Positions 30,922 to 39,926 of a DNA stretch of 64,000 bases are shown one piece after another; within the stretch, counting starts at the first letter, position 1, and each line of letters starts with the position of its first letter. The stretch is taken from the NCBI RefSeq assembly GCF_016865425.1, contig NZ_AP023355.1, forward strand, positions 1,052,198 through 1,116,197, written 5' to 3'. The position numbers were made by a program, and so were the translations under genes. The notes beneath the pieces are model-generated. The model had not been told where the DNA came from, ran no database searches, and saw only the letters and a program-made list of their open reading frames with translations. The DNA is from Actinocatenispora thailandica. GTDB taxonomy: Bacteria > Actinomycetota > Actinomycetes > Mycobacteriales > Micromonosporaceae.

Positions 30922-33702
30922 TCAGTGCGGCCCGACTACGGCGGGCAGCTCGCCGCGGGAGAGCACGCCGAGCTTCGGGTACGCCTTGTAGAGGTGGTAG
31001 CCGACGGTGCGCGGGCTCAGGAACAGCCGGCCGGCGATGTCCTTGTTGGACAGCCCGCGCGCGGCGAGCAGCACGATCTGCCGCTCCTGCGGGGTGAGCA
31101 CGGCGAGCGTGTCGGTCGGCGCCTGCTCGCCCGCGTCGCCGGCCGCGGCCAGCTCGGCGCGGGCCCGCTGCGCCCACGGGGCGGCCGACAACCGGTCGAA
31201 GCCGCGGACCGCCGCCTGCAGCTGTGGCCGCGCCTCGGTGCGGCGCCGCAGCCGGCGCAGCCACTCGCCGTACAGCAGGGCGGTCCGGGCGACCTCGAAC
31301 GGCCGGTTCGCCCGCTGCGAGCCGGCGAGCGCCGCCTGGTACTTCGGTTCGGCGGTGGCGTCGTCGCCGAGCAGCGCCTCGCAGCGCAGCACGAGCGCGG
31401 CGATCCAGCCCTGCCCGGTGTGTGCCGCCCAGCGCCGGTAGTGGCCGAGCGCTTCGGTGGCCGCGTCCGGCCGGCCGGCCCGGACCGCGGCCTCGACCAG
31501 GTCGGGCACGCTGCGGATCGCCGGAATGTGGAACAGCGCCCGCTGCTCGGCGAGGGTGGACAGCTCGGCGAGCGCCGGCTCGGCCCGGCCGAGCCCCAGC
31601 TCCAGCAGGCCCAGCGACCAGTGCACCCAGGGCACGTCCCAGTCCGGATCGGACGCTGCCGCGTCGGCGCGTGCCTCGTCGGCGAGCTGCCGCACCCGCG
31701 CCTCGTCGCCGGCCACCGCGGCCAGGTACGCCAGCGGTTCGCGCAGCCGGCCGGCCCACTGCCGCTGGTCGGTGGCGCGGGCCAGTTCGGCGGCGGTGCC
31801 GGCGTCCCGGGCGGCGGCGTCGTGCCAGCCGGCGAACGCCCGGGTCGAGGCCAGGTAGAACAGCGCCTGCGGCAACCGGCCGATCCGGCCCTGCCGGTGC
31901 GCCAGCGCGACCTCCTCGGCGCCCACGTCGATGGTGCCCCCGTCCTGGCCGAGCACGATGCCGAGCGCGGCGGTCATGATCCGCCAGCCGGGCCGGCGGA
32001 CCATCCGGCGCACCGTGGCCATCGCCTCGTCCGGGGCCGGCTCGGTGGGGGTCGCGCGCCCGATGACCGGTCCGGTCCCGAGCAGGGTGAGCCGGCCCAT
32101 CGAGGTGGCCTCGCAGTCACCGGCGTTCGGGGTGGCCCGGTGGTCGGCCGCCAGCGCCGCCGCGAGCCGGTCGTACGCCTCGGTCAGCTCGCGTTCCCCG
32201 GAGTACCAGCCGACGTGCACCGCCTCCACCAGCAGCGCGGTCGCGGCGCCGGCGTCGAGCGGGGCGAGCAGGTCGGCGGCGTGCAGGTAGGCCCGGTGCG
32301 CGGCGCCGAGGTGGCCCCGCCAGAACGACGCCGCCGCCCGTACCGACAGCAGGCGTGCGGCGAGCCGCGGATCGGCGCCGACGGCGGGCCCCGGCGCGGC
32401 GTCGGCGGGCCGCCCGCCGGGGCCGGCGGCGAGCGCCGCGGTGGCGTCGTCGGCCAGCCGGATGGACCGGTCCAGCTCGCCGGCCTCCGCGGCTGCCTCG
32501 GCGGCGAGGGTGAGCCGGCGCAGCCGCGCGTCGGTCGCCTCGCTCAGCTCGGCGGCCCGGGCGTACGCGGCGGCCGAGGCGGCGTGCCCGTGCCGGTCGG
32601 TGGCCCGGGCGGCGGCGTCGGTCAGCGCCACCGCGATCGCCTCGTCCGGCGCGGTTGCGGCGGCGGCGAGATGCCAGGCCCGCCGGTCCACGCCCGCCGG
32701 GGTGTCCAGGGCGTCGGCGAGCGCGGTGTGCACGGCGATCCGCCGGCCCGGTGGGGCGTCGTGCGCCACGGTCGCCCGCACCAGCGGGTGCCGGAACCCG
32801 ATCCGGCCGTCCGCCTCGGCCACGGTGAGCAGCCCGGCCCGCACCGCCGCGTCCAGCTCGTCGGAGCCGGCGCCGAACCGCGCCGCGGCGCGCAGCAGCA
32901 CCGCCAGCTCGCCGGTACCGTCCAGCGCGACCACCAGCAGCAGGTCGCGCACCCCGTCGGTCAGCCCGCGCAGCCGGGCCCGGAAGGCGGTGCGCAGCCG
33001 CTCGGTGAGCGGCAGCGCCCCGGTGTGGGACGCGTCGCCGAGCACGTCGGGCAGTTCCCGGAGCGCGAGCGGATTGCCGGCGGCGGTGCCGAGCACCCGG
33101 TCGCGCTGGCCCGGGTCGAGGTCGGTGGTGGCGGCGAGCAGTTCGGCGGCGGCCGCGTCGGTCAGCCCGGCCAGGCGCAGCTCGGGCAGGCCGGGTGCCG
33201 CGAAGTCGGGCACCTCGCGGGCGGCGAACACGATGCCGACCGAGTCGGCGTCCAGGCGGCGGGCGGCGAACAGCAGCGCCTCGGCGGACGAGCGGTCCAG
33301 CCACTGCGCGTCGTCGACCAGCACCAGCAGTGGCCGGTCCGCGGCCAGCTCGGCCAGCAGGGACAGCGCGGCGAGGCCGACCAGGAACCCGTCGGAGTCG
33401 GTGCCGGCGGCGAGGCCGAGCGCGCCGCGCAGCGCGGCGGCCTGCACGTCGGGCAGCGCGGTGAGCCGGTCGAGCACCGGGCGCAGCAGCAGGTGCAGCC
33501 CGGCGAACGGCAGCTCGGCCTCGGCCTCGACGCCGGCGGCGCGCAGCACCCGGACGCCGTCGGTGCCGGCCAGCGAGTCGAGCAGGGCGGTCTTGCCGAT
33601 GCCGGCCTCGCCGCGGATCACCAGGCCGGCACCCGCGCCGGCGCGCACCGCCGCGACCAGGTCGTCGAGCGTGGCGAGTTCGTCCTGCCGTCCGTACAAC
33701 AT
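30922..33702 (-). CDS. Large ATP-binding LuxR-family regulator (LAL type)
   Basis: A 926-residue regulator. The N-terminal AAA module has P-loop IRGEAGIGKTALLDSL near residue 28 and Walker B LLVLVDDAQWLDRSS near 130. A long helical middle part (about 350-850) resembles TPR/MalT-type sensor repeats. The LuxR HTH is at the end: LTPQERQIVLLAARGLSNKDIAGRL, with SPRTVGYHLYKAYPKLGV, and the protein finishes with GPH. ATG 33702 puts MLYGRQDELATL first, the usual start of LAL proteins. Such regulators activate antibiotic or catabolic clusters on ATP and ligand binding. It is divergent from a drug-type MFS exporter and convergent with the oxidoreductase, and its target is not clear. Confidence 0.88.
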   Translation of the reverse strand: MLYGRQDELATLDDLVAAVRAGAGAGLVIRGEAGIGKTALLDSLAGTDGVRVLRAAGVEAEAELPFAGLHLLLRPVLDRLTALPDVQAAALRGALGLAAGTDSDGFLVGLAALSLLAELAADRPLLVLVDDAQWLDRSSAEALLFAARRLDADSVGIVFAAREVPDFAAPGLPELRLAGLTDAAAAELLAATTDLDPGQRDRVLGTAAGNPLALRELPDVLGDASHTGALPLTERLRTAFRARLRGLTDGVRDLLLVVALDGTGELAVLLRAAARFGAGSDELDAAVRAGLLTVAEADGRIGFRHPLVRATVAHDAPPGRRIAVHTALADALDTPAGVDRRAWHLAAAATAPDEAIAVALTDAAARATDRHGHAASAAAYARAAELSEATDARLRRLTLAAEAAAEAGELDRSIRLADDATAALAAGPGGRPADAAPGPAVGADPRLAARLLSVRAAASFWRGHLGAAHRAYLHAADLLAPLDAGAATALLVEAVHVGWYSGERELTEAYDRLAAALAADHRATPNAGDCEATSMGRLTLLGTGPVIGRATPTEPAPDEAMATVRRMVRRPGWRIMTAALGIVLGQDGGTIDVGAEEVALAHRQGRIGRLPQALFYLASTRAFAGWHDAAARDAGTAAELARATDQRQWAGRLREPLAYLAAVAGDEARVRQLADEARADAAASDPDWDVPWVHWSLGLLELGLGRAEPALAELSTLAEQRALFHIPAIRSVPDLVEAAVRAGRPDAATEALGHYRRWAAHTGQGWIAALVLRCEALLGDDATAEPKYQAALAGSQRANRPFEVARTALLYGEWLRRLRRRTEARPQLQAAVRGFDRLSAAPWAQRARAELAAAGDAGEQAPTDTLAVLTPQERQIVLLAARGLSNKDIAGRLFLSPRTVGYHLYKAYPKLGVLSRGELPAVVGPH

Positions 33703-33893
33703 GCCGGCACCGTACCCGCCACCCCCGACCTGCCCCGAGCGCGTTTCCGCAGCTCCGCCGGCAGGGTCGGGCGCGACGCCCGGAGGGCCGGTCGAAGTAC
33801 CTAAGCGTGACCGATTCGCCGCGGCACCGGGATTCGTAGCGTCGGTCCTGCCGCCCGGTCGGGGCGGTACGCCGAGATCGAAGGGCACCCACG

Positions 33894-35324
33894 ATGGCCA
33901 CCACCGCGGTACCGACGAGCGCACCGACCCGGCCGGCGGCCGGGCTCGGCTGGGTCAGCCTGCTGGTCCTGCTGGCCGGGACGTTCGTCACCACGCTCGA
34001 CTTCTTCATCGTCAACGTGGCGATCCCGTCGCTGTCGGAGGACCTGGCGGCGGGGCCGACCGCGATCCAGTTCACCGTCGCCGGGTACGGGCTGGCGCTC
34101 GCCGCCGGGCTGATCACCGGCGGCCGGCTCGGCGACCTGTACGGGCGGCGCCGTCTGCTGATGGTGGGCCTGGCCGCGTTCACCGCCGCGTCGCTGGTGT
34201 GCGGCCTGGCGCCGTCGGTCGGCGTGCTGATCGCCGCCCGGGTGGCGCAGGGTGTCGCCGCGGCGCTGCTGATGCCGCAGGTACTGGCGATCCTGAACGC
34301 CGAGTTCACCGGTGTCCGGCGGTCCCGGGCGTTCGGTGCCTACGGCCTCGCGATCGGTCTCGGCGCGGTGTTCGGCCAGCTCATCGGCGGGGTGCTGATC
34401 CACCTGGACCTGGCCGGCGCCGGCTGGCGGTCGATCTTCCTGATCAACGTGCCGGTCGGGTTGGCCGCGGTGCTGCTGGCGCCCCGGCTGCTGCGCGAGT
34501 CGCGCTCGCCGGTGGCGGCCCGGCCCGACCTGGTCGGTACCGCGCTGGTCACCGTCGGTCTGGTCGCGGTGGTGTTGCCGCTGGTGGAGGGGCGGAGCCT
34601 GGGTTGGCCGAGCTGGCTGTTCGGCTGCCTGGCCGCCGCGGTCCCGCTGCTGGTCGGTTTCGTCGGCCACCAGCGGCGGCGCGCTGCGGGCGGTCGGGCG
34701 CCGCTGGTCACTCCGTCGCTGTTCGCCGCCCGCAGCTACTCGGTCGGGGTGGCGCTGGCGTTCGTGTTCCAGCTGACGATGGCGTCGTTCTTCCTGGTAC
34801 TGGCGCTGTACCTGCAGGAGGGACGCGGGTTGGGCGCGCTCGGCGCCGGCTTGATCTTCGTCCCGCTGGGCTTGGGGTACTTCGTCGCGACGATGCTGTC
34901 CGGTCGCGTCGCCGCCCGGCTCGGCCGGTACACGATCACGTTGGGTGCGTCGGTGGTCGCGGTCGGGTACGGGATGCTCGCCGAGACGGCGACCGGCTGG
35001 TCGCACGCGGGTGTCGCGGCGCTGGTCCCGGCGTTGGTGGTGGCCGGGGCCGGGATGGGGTTCGCGATCCCGCCGCTGCCGGCGATCGCGCTGTCGACGG
35101 TGGCGCGGGCGGACGTGGCGGCCGGCTCCGGCGTGCTGACCGCGGCGCAGCAGGCCGGCGGCGCGGTCGGGGTGGCGCTGGTCGGGGTGGTGTTCTACCG
35201 GATTCTCGGCGCGCAGCCGACCGCGGACAGTTTCCCGCCGGCGTTCGCGATCGCCCTGACCCTGCTGGCCGTGGTGGACGTGGTGGTCGCCCTCGGCACC
35301 CTCCTGCTGCCCCGCCGCAGCTGA
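33894..35324 (+). CDS. DHA2-family MFS multidrug exporter
   Basis: A 476-residue membrane protein with about 14 helices, as in EmrB/QacA proteins. The family motif TTLDFFIVNVAIPSLSEDL lies in helix 1; GGRLGDLYGRRRLLM is the loop 2-3 motif; PRGAVFGQLIGG-like antiporter motif C appears as GLGAVFGQLIGGVLI in helix 5. It exports hydrophobic compounds or antibiotics using the proton gradient. The ATG at 33894 has an AAGGG element upstream. The neighbours are the LuxR ATPase regulator (divergent) and a TetR gene (convergent); either could control it, with the LuxR regulator closer to its promoter. Confidence 0.87.
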   Translation: MATTAVPTSAPTRPAAGLGWVSLLVLLAGTFVTTLDFFIVNVAIPSLSEDLAAGPTAIQFTVAGYGLALAAGLITGGRLGDLYGRRRLLMVGLAAFTAASLVCGLAPSVGVLIAARVAQGVAAALLMPQVLAILNAEFTGVRRSRAFGAYGLAIGLGAVFGQLIGGVLIHLDLAGAGWRSIFLINVPVGLAAVLLAPRLLRESRSPVAARPDLVGTALVTVGLVAVVLPLVEGRSLGWPSWLFGCLAAAVPLLVGFVGHQRRRAAGGRAPLVTPSLFAARSYSVGVALAFVFQLTMASFFLVLALYLQEGRGLGALGAGLIFVPLGLGYFVATMLSGRVAARLGRYTITLGASVVAVGYGMLAETATGWSHAGVAALVPALVVAGAGMGFAIPPLPAIALSTVARADVAAGSGVLTAAQQAGGAVGVALVGVVFYRILGAQPTADSFPPAFAIALTLLAVVDVVVALGTLLLPRRS

Positions 35325-35355
35325 CCGGATCGTCGAGCAGCTCCGGCGCTGTCGG

Positions 35356-35946
35356 TCAGCTGCCCGGCACCGCCGGACGAAGGCCGTCGACGATCAGGTA
35401 CAGCATCCGCTGTGCCTGGTCGCGCTGGTCCGGAGCGCCGGCGACGACCAGGACGCCGGCGAACAGCGCCGCCACGTCGGCCGCCCGGGCGTCGGCACGC
35501 AGGTCGCCGGCGGCAGCGCCGGCGTCGAGGAACAGCGCGAGCGCCGCGACCAGCTCGCCGCGCATCTCGCTCGGGGTGATCCGCCCGCTGGCGACGACCC
35601 GGCTCAGCGCCTCGGCCATGCCGTGCTTGGCGGCCGACCATTCGAGGAACGTGCCGGTCCACCGGCGCAGCGCCGCCGCCGGTGGATGGCTCGCGAGCAG
35701 TCGCTCGGCGCTGGCCGACAGCTGCCCGATCTGGTCGGCGTAGATCGCCTCGACCAGCGCCTCCCGGTTCGGGAAGTGGCGGTACAGCGTGCCGATCCCG
35801 ACGCCGGCGCGCCGGGCGATCGTCTCCAGCGCGACCGGCTTCGTCTCGGTGGCGAACGCCTGTGTCGCGACCTCGATCAGCTTCTGCCGGTTGCGCCGCG
35901 CCTCGGCGATGCGGGCGCGGGGCCGGCCGGGCTCGGCGGTGGACAT
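35356..35946 (-). CDS. TetR-family repressor
   Basis: A 196-residue repressor. The HTH spans about 20-65: NRQKLIEVATQAFATE, then LETIARRAGVGIGTLYRHFPNREALVEAIY, the textbook TetR reading head. The C-terminal ligand-binding helices run from 75 to 190, with DGLRP near the end. It is divergent from an SDR gene, and a perfect 32-bp palindrome at 36062-36093 lies between them, almost certainly its operator. No ligand can be predicted; the SDR is probably induced by its own substrate. Its 3-prime end is convergent with the DHA2 exporter gene. Confidence 0.9.
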   Translation of the reverse strand: MSTAEPGRPRARIAEARRNRQKLIEVATQAFATETKPVALETIARRAGVGIGTLYRHFPNREALVEAIYADQIGQLSASAERLLASHPPAAALRRWTGTFLEWSAAKHGMAEALSRVVASGRITPSEMRGELVAALALFLDAGAAAGDLRADARAADVAALFAGVLVVAGAPDQRDQAQRMLYLIVDGLRPAVPGS

Positions 35947-36061
35947 CGACGCCGAGTCTAGAGCGGGGCGGGCCGGGGCGGGCTCGCCCCGGTGCAGCGG
36001 GCGCGGCCGCCGTCGAAGCGGTACCGGGCCGGTCGTCGGCGGGCGCTCCGGCTGCTATCGT

Positions 36062-36093
36062 GAATTCAATCGGAGGGTCCTCCGATTGAATTC
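36062..36093. promoter_or_regulatory. Perfect 32-bp palindromic operator, TetR type
   Basis: Arms GAATTCAATCGGAGG (36062-36076) and its exact complement (36079-36093) flank a GT centre. The AT-rich outer ends contrast with the surrounding GC-rich DNA. It lies 115 bp upstream of the TetR gene and 43 bp upstream of the SDR gene, covering the SDR promoter; the inner CGGAGG-N2-CCTCCG core is typical for TetR-family sites. Confidence 0.8.
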
Positions 36094-36136
36094 GCCGGCG
36101 GGGTCCTGCTGTCCCGCCCGGACGCAGGAGGTCGCG

Positions 36137-36868
36137 ATGCCCGCACCAACAGCCCTGATCACCGGCGGTACCAGCGGGATCGGCCGAGCCACCGCCGAAC
36201 TGCTGCACGAGCGCGGCCACCGGGTGATCGTCACCGGTCGCTCGCCGGAGTCGGTCGCCACCGCGCGCCGCGAACTGCCCGACGAGATCGTGACGCTCCG
36301 CGCCGACTCGCGCTCGCTGGCCGACACCGACCGGCTCGTCGAGGAGGTAGAGACCCGGTTCGGCGCGCTGTCGGCACTGTTCCTCAACGCCGGCATCTCC
36401 CGCAGCGCCCCGATCGACGCGGTCGAGGAGGCCACCTTCGACGAGGTGTTCGACGTCAACACGAAGGGCCAGTTCTTCACCCTGCAACGGCTTTCCCCGC
36501 TGCTCGCCGACGGTGCGTCGGTGGTCTTCACGGTCGGTACCGGGGTGACCCGTGGCATCGCGGGCGGCAGCGTCGCGGCGGGGAGTCGCGGCGCGCTGCT
36601 GGCGATGGTGCCCAGCCTGGCCATCGAACTGGCTCCCCGCCGCATCCGGGTCAACGCGGTCAGTCCGGGGGCGATCGACACGCCGATCTGGTCCAAGATC
36701 GGGCTGCCGGCCGGGGAGGTCGCTCGGGTGACCGACGCCATGGCGGCGCAGATCCCGTTCGGCCGTTTCGGCACCGCCCGCGAGGTTGCCGAGGTGGTCG
36801 GCTTCCTCTGCTCGGCCGGTGCCGGGTACGTCACCGGCCAGCACATCGCCGTCGGAGGAGGACTGTGA
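36137..36868 (+). CDS. SDR-fold protein with altered active site
   Basis: A 243-residue SDR. The cofactor motif TGGTSGIG is at residues 9-16, NAGIS at 84-88. Where catalytic Tyr and Lys should stand (Y-x-x-x-K), the sequence reads A147-A-G-S-R151 within GGSVAAGSRGALLAM, and the usual Ser is replaced in the TVGTG stretch. The rest (RIRVNAVSPGAIDTPIW, FGTAREVAEVVGFLCSAGAGYVTGQ) is well conserved, so the fold and cofactor site are kept. Classical hydride chemistry is therefore doubtful; it may be a sensor, a scaffold or use another mechanism. AGGAGG at 36126-36131 sets the ATG. The TetR operator lies directly upstream. Confidence 0.75.
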   Translation: MPAPTALITGGTSGIGRATAELLHERGHRVIVTGRSPESVATARRELPDEIVTLRADSRSLADTDRLVEEVETRFGALSALFLNAGISRSAPIDAVEEATFDEVFDVNTKGQFFTLQRLSPLLADGASVVFTVGTGVTRGIAGGSVAAGSRGALLAMVPSLAIELAPRRIRVNAVSPGAIDTPIWSKIGLPAGEVARVTDAMAAQIPFGRFGTAREVAEVVGFLCSAGAGYVTGQHIAVGGGL

Positions 36869-37112
36869 GCTCGCTGTGTGGACCCCGGAGCGCTCGCGTC
36901 GTTGCGCGGTGTCAGGTCGGCCGGAGGGAACGCGGCATTTGCCGCTGACCTCCGAATCCGGAGTTCAGGCGCGTGGTCGTTCGGTATTGCCGCGCACCGG
37001 AAGGGCTGGTTGAATCCGGTAAGCGTTTTCCTCATCGCGTCGCCGGAAGCAGGAATTCTCCGGACGTGGATGACGTGCAGAGTGTCGGATACATCGAGTG
37101 TCGGGAGCGAGC
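36869..37112. other. 244-bp promoter region of the lyase gene
   Basis: No gene found. A small hairpin GCGGC-ATTT-GCCGC is present near 36934, and GAGTGTCGG is repeated at about 37079 and 37096, just before the lyase start. Lower GC here fits a promoter for the secreted enzyme. Confidence 0.35.
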
Positions 37113-39668
37113 GTGGCTGTCACCCGCCGAGCCGTGTTGTCGATCATCCCCGCCGCGAGCCTGGTCGCGGTGGCCGGTCCGCTCCGGGACCGGGCCGCCG
37201 CCGCACCGGCGGGCAGCTCCGCCGCCGCGGCCGGTGACCAGGCCACGGTGCTGGCGAACACCGTGGCGCTGTTCGCCGGTACGACCGCCTCGAACGCGCG
37301 TGACGAGGTCGCCGCCAAGCTCGCCGCGATCGACTCGACCGCGCGCAGCCGGCTCGCCGCGCTCGACTCGGCCGGTTCCGGCGAGCTGTTCCACGGGGTG
37401 CCGCTCGGCACCAACGACAGCAACCTGACCAAGTCGTTCCAGTACCTCAACCAGATCGCGCTGGCGACCCGGGTGCCGGGCAGTACCTCGGACCTGCACG
37501 ACGACCTCGACGTGCAGCACACCGTGATCGACAAGATGGGCTGGCTGTACGACAACTACTACGGCGACCAGTCGAAGGGCTACTACGGCAACTGGTGGAA
37601 CTGGGAGATCGGCATCTCCACCCAGGTGAGCAACACGCTCGCGCTGCTGGCCGACACGATCGCCGACTACCGGCCCGACCTGCCGGCGACCTTCGTCGCG
37701 GCGATGGACGGCTACCTGCGCAACGGCAAGGACGGCGACGTCGACCTCGACTCGCGGTTCCACACCGGCGCGAACCTCGCCAACATCACCACCAACCGGA
37801 TCGTGCAGGGCGCGGTGCTCGGCGACGACGCCCGGATCAGCAAGGCGGTCGCCGACCAGCTCACCGTGTACGCCACGGTCGACCCCTACCAGCTGCAGCA
37901 CAACGTGACCGACGGGTACTACGCCGACGGGTCGTTCATCCAGCACGCGTCGGTGGCGTACAACGGGTCGTACGGCAAGGTGCTGCTCACCGCGGCGCTG
38001 CAGACCATCACGATCCTCGCCGGCACCGGCTACCTCGGCGGCGACGACCTGACCGGGGTGGTGCGCGGCTGGGTGCAGCACGGGTTCGCGCCGGTGATCT
38101 TCGAGGGCTGGATGATGGAGGCGGTCAAGGGCCGGGCGATCTCCCGCACGACCACCGGCTACACCGACGCCGCCGCGGTGATCGAGGGCGTGGTCAACCT
38201 GGCGACGAACTCCACCGGCGCGGACCACACCGCGCTCGCCGGGTACGCGAAGTACCTGCACGAGGCGTCGAAGGCGACGGTGAACCCGGCGAAGTTCGTG
38301 TCCCCGGTGACCGTCGCGAGCTACGCCGACATCCTGTCCGACGACTCGATCGAGCCGGCCGACCTGAACCCGGCGGCGGTCAGCGTCGGCTTCAACGCGA
38401 TGGACCGCACCGTGCACCGCCGCCCCGGTTTCGCGTTCACCCTGGCGCGCAGCTCGAACCGGATCAGCAAGTACGAGTACATGAGCGGCGAGAACCTGAC
38501 GCCGTGGTTCGAGGGTGACGGCGCGCACTACCTCTACCTGGCGGGGCAGGACCAGTCGACGGCGTTCGGCGTCGACTACCTGACCACCGTGTCGCCGTAC
38601 CGGCTGGCCGGGGTCACCGCGCCGGTCGAGGAGCGCAAGACGATCCCGCAGCTGTACGGCACCGACTGGTACGACAACCCGGACGCCGGGTTCACCTCGT
38701 CGTCGGAGTCGCAGAACACCTACGTCTACTTCCCGCTCGGCACCGACCCGCACTCCGGCGGCGCCACCCTCGACACGTACGGTTCGGCCGCGCTGGTGCT
38801 GTCCGACGACGCCGCGTACGCGGCGAAGCAGGCCGGCAAACTGCCCGGTGACTTCGTCGCCTACCGCAACGCCCGCGCGGTCAAGTCCTGGTTCCTGCTG
38901 GACGACGAGATCGTGGTGCTCGCCGCGGGCGTCGGCGACCCGGCCGGCCGGGCCGTGTCGACCACCGTGGACACCCGCATCGCCGACCCGTCCGACACGG
39001 TCAGCCTGACCGGACGCACCCGCGACGGACAGGACTTCACCGGCACCGGTACCGCCGACCTGTCCTGGCTGCGCTACGCCAACGCCAGCAACGACACCGC
39101 GGTCGGCTACGCCTTCCTGTACCGGCAGCGGCCGACCGTGTCGCTGTCGACGGTGTCGCGCTCGCGCCGGTCGGTCCGCGAATCCAACCCGGACAGCACC
39201 GCGACCAAGCAGGTGTTCGGCCTGTCGGTGGAGCAGCCGGCCGGCGCCCGGGCGGCCCGGATGGCGTACGCGATCGTGCCGAACGCCACCGAGCGCCAGC
39301 TCGCCGGCTACCGGCGCGGGCCGCTGGCGGTCCTGGCGAACTCCACCAAGCTGCAGGCGATCCGGCACGGCGGGCTGGATCTGGTCTGCGCCAACACCTT
39401 CACCGCCGGCTCGCACCACGTCGAACGGTTCGTGCTGGACGGCCCGGCGTGCCTGCTCGCCCGGTCCGGGCGGCACGGCGCGCTGCAGCTCGCGATCAGC
39501 GACCCCACCACCGAACGCGACACGGTGTCGGTGATCGTCCGCGGTCGCCCGCTGCACCTCACCGACGCCGACGAGGGCGTCACCGCGCACCGCGTTCCCG
39601 GCGGTACCCGGATCGTCGCCACCACCCGCCACACCTACGGCAGGACCCGCACCGCCACCCTGTCCTGA
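37113..39668 (+). CDS. Tat-exported polysaccharide lyase family 8 enzyme
   Basis: An 851-residue secreted lyase. A Tat signal (TRRAVLSIIPAASLVAVAG, then an AAAAPA cleavage region) covers residues 1-35. Residues 40-380 form the alpha/alpha toroid typical of PL8, with the catalytic-cleft segments NWWNWEIGI near residue 170, NITTNRI near 225 and DGSFIQHASVAYNGSYGK near 270, which carry the Asn, His and Tyr used for beta-elimination. The remainder (400-850) is the beta-sandwich. PL8 enzymes cleave hyaluronan, chondroitin, xanthan or alginate outside the cell; the substrate cannot be set from sequence alone. GTG 37113 with GGGAG just upstream is preferred to GTG 37098. A 38-bp palindrome follows the stop. 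Confidence 0.87.
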   Translation: MAVTRRAVLSIIPAASLVAVAGPLRDRAAAAPAGSSAAAAGDQATVLANTVALFAGTTASNARDEVAAKLAAIDSTARSRLAALDSAGSGELFHGVPLGTNDSNLTKSFQYLNQIALATRVPGSTSDLHDDLDVQHTVIDKMGWLYDNYYGDQSKGYYGNWWNWEIGISTQVSNTLALLADTIADYRPDLPATFVAAMDGYLRNGKDGDVDLDSRFHTGANLANITTNRIVQGAVLGDDARISKAVADQLTVYATVDPYQLQHNVTDGYYADGSFIQHASVAYNGSYGKVLLTAALQTITILAGTGYLGGDDLTGVVRGWVQHGFAPVIFEGWMMEAVKGRAISRTTTGYTDAAAVIEGVVNLATNSTGADHTALAGYAKYLHEASKATVNPAKFVSPVTVASYADILSDDSIEPADLNPAAVSVGFNAMDRTVHRRPGFAFTLARSSNRISKYEYMSGENLTPWFEGDGAHYLYLAGQDQSTAFGVDYLTTVSPYRLAGVTAPVEERKTIPQLYGTDWYDNPDAGFTSSSESQNTYVYFPLGTDPHSGGATLDTYGSAALVLSDDAAYAAKQAGKLPGDFVAYRNARAVKSWFLLDDEIVVLAAGVGDPAGRAVSTTVDTRIADPSDTVSLTGRTRDGQDFTGTGTADLSWLRYANASNDTAVGYAFLYRQRPTVSLSTVSRSRRSVRESNPDSTATKQVFGLSVEQPAGARAARMAYAIVPNATERQLAGYRRGPLAVLANSTKLQAIRHGGLDLVCANTFTAGSHHVERFVLDGPACLLARSGRHGALQLAISDPTTERDTVSVIVRGRPLHLTDADEGVTAHRVPGGTRIVATTRHTYGRTRTATLS

Positions 39669-39676
39669 CCGGCACA

Positions 39677-39714
39677 GCGCGACGCCCCCGACACCGGTGT
39701 CGGGGGCGTCGCGC
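39677..39714. terminator. Perfect 38-bp palindrome, bidirectional terminator
   Basis: GCGCGACGCCCCCGACACC (39677-39695) is followed directly by its exact complement (39696-39714), with no spacer, between the convergent lyase and DUF397 genes (8 and 5 bp from their stop codons). It should terminate both. Confidence 0.8.
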
Positions 39715-39719
39715 CGTGC

Positions 39720-39914
39720 TCAGCGGTACGTCGTCACGTGCGCGGCGAACGCGGTCCACGCCGCCGGCGTCACGACGAGCGCGGGCCCGTCCGGGTCCTT
39801 GCTGTCGCGCACCGCGACGACCCCCGGCAGGTTCCCCGCCACCTCGACGCAGGCGCCGTTTCCCGAGCTTCGTGTGCTCTTGCGCCATACCGCACTGCAC
39901 AGATCAGTCGACAT
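39720..39914 (-). CDS. DUF397-family small protein
   Basis: A 64-residue protein: WRKSTRSSGNGACVEVAG at residues 10-27, VAVRDSKDPDGPALVVTP at 33-50 and WTAFAAHV near the end. This is the DUF397 pattern exactly. DUF397 genes follow XRE-DUF5753 regulators throughout Streptomyces and relatives; the pair acts like a toxin-antitoxin or developmental switch (BldB/WhiJ-associated), with the small protein thought to oppose the DNA-binding partner. The gap to the XRE gene is 12 bp, so they form an operon. Confidence 0.9.
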   Translation of the reverse strand: MSTDLCSAVWRKSTRSSGNGACVEVAGNLPGVVAVRDSKDPDGPALVVTPAAWTAFAAHVTTYR

Positions 39915-39926
39915 CGTCGCGCTCCT

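Noticed and set aside
30190-33804. A 1204-codon plus-strand frame opposite the LuxR ATPase gene
   Set aside because: It spans two real genes on different strands and encodes only Arg/Gly/Gln-rich protein.
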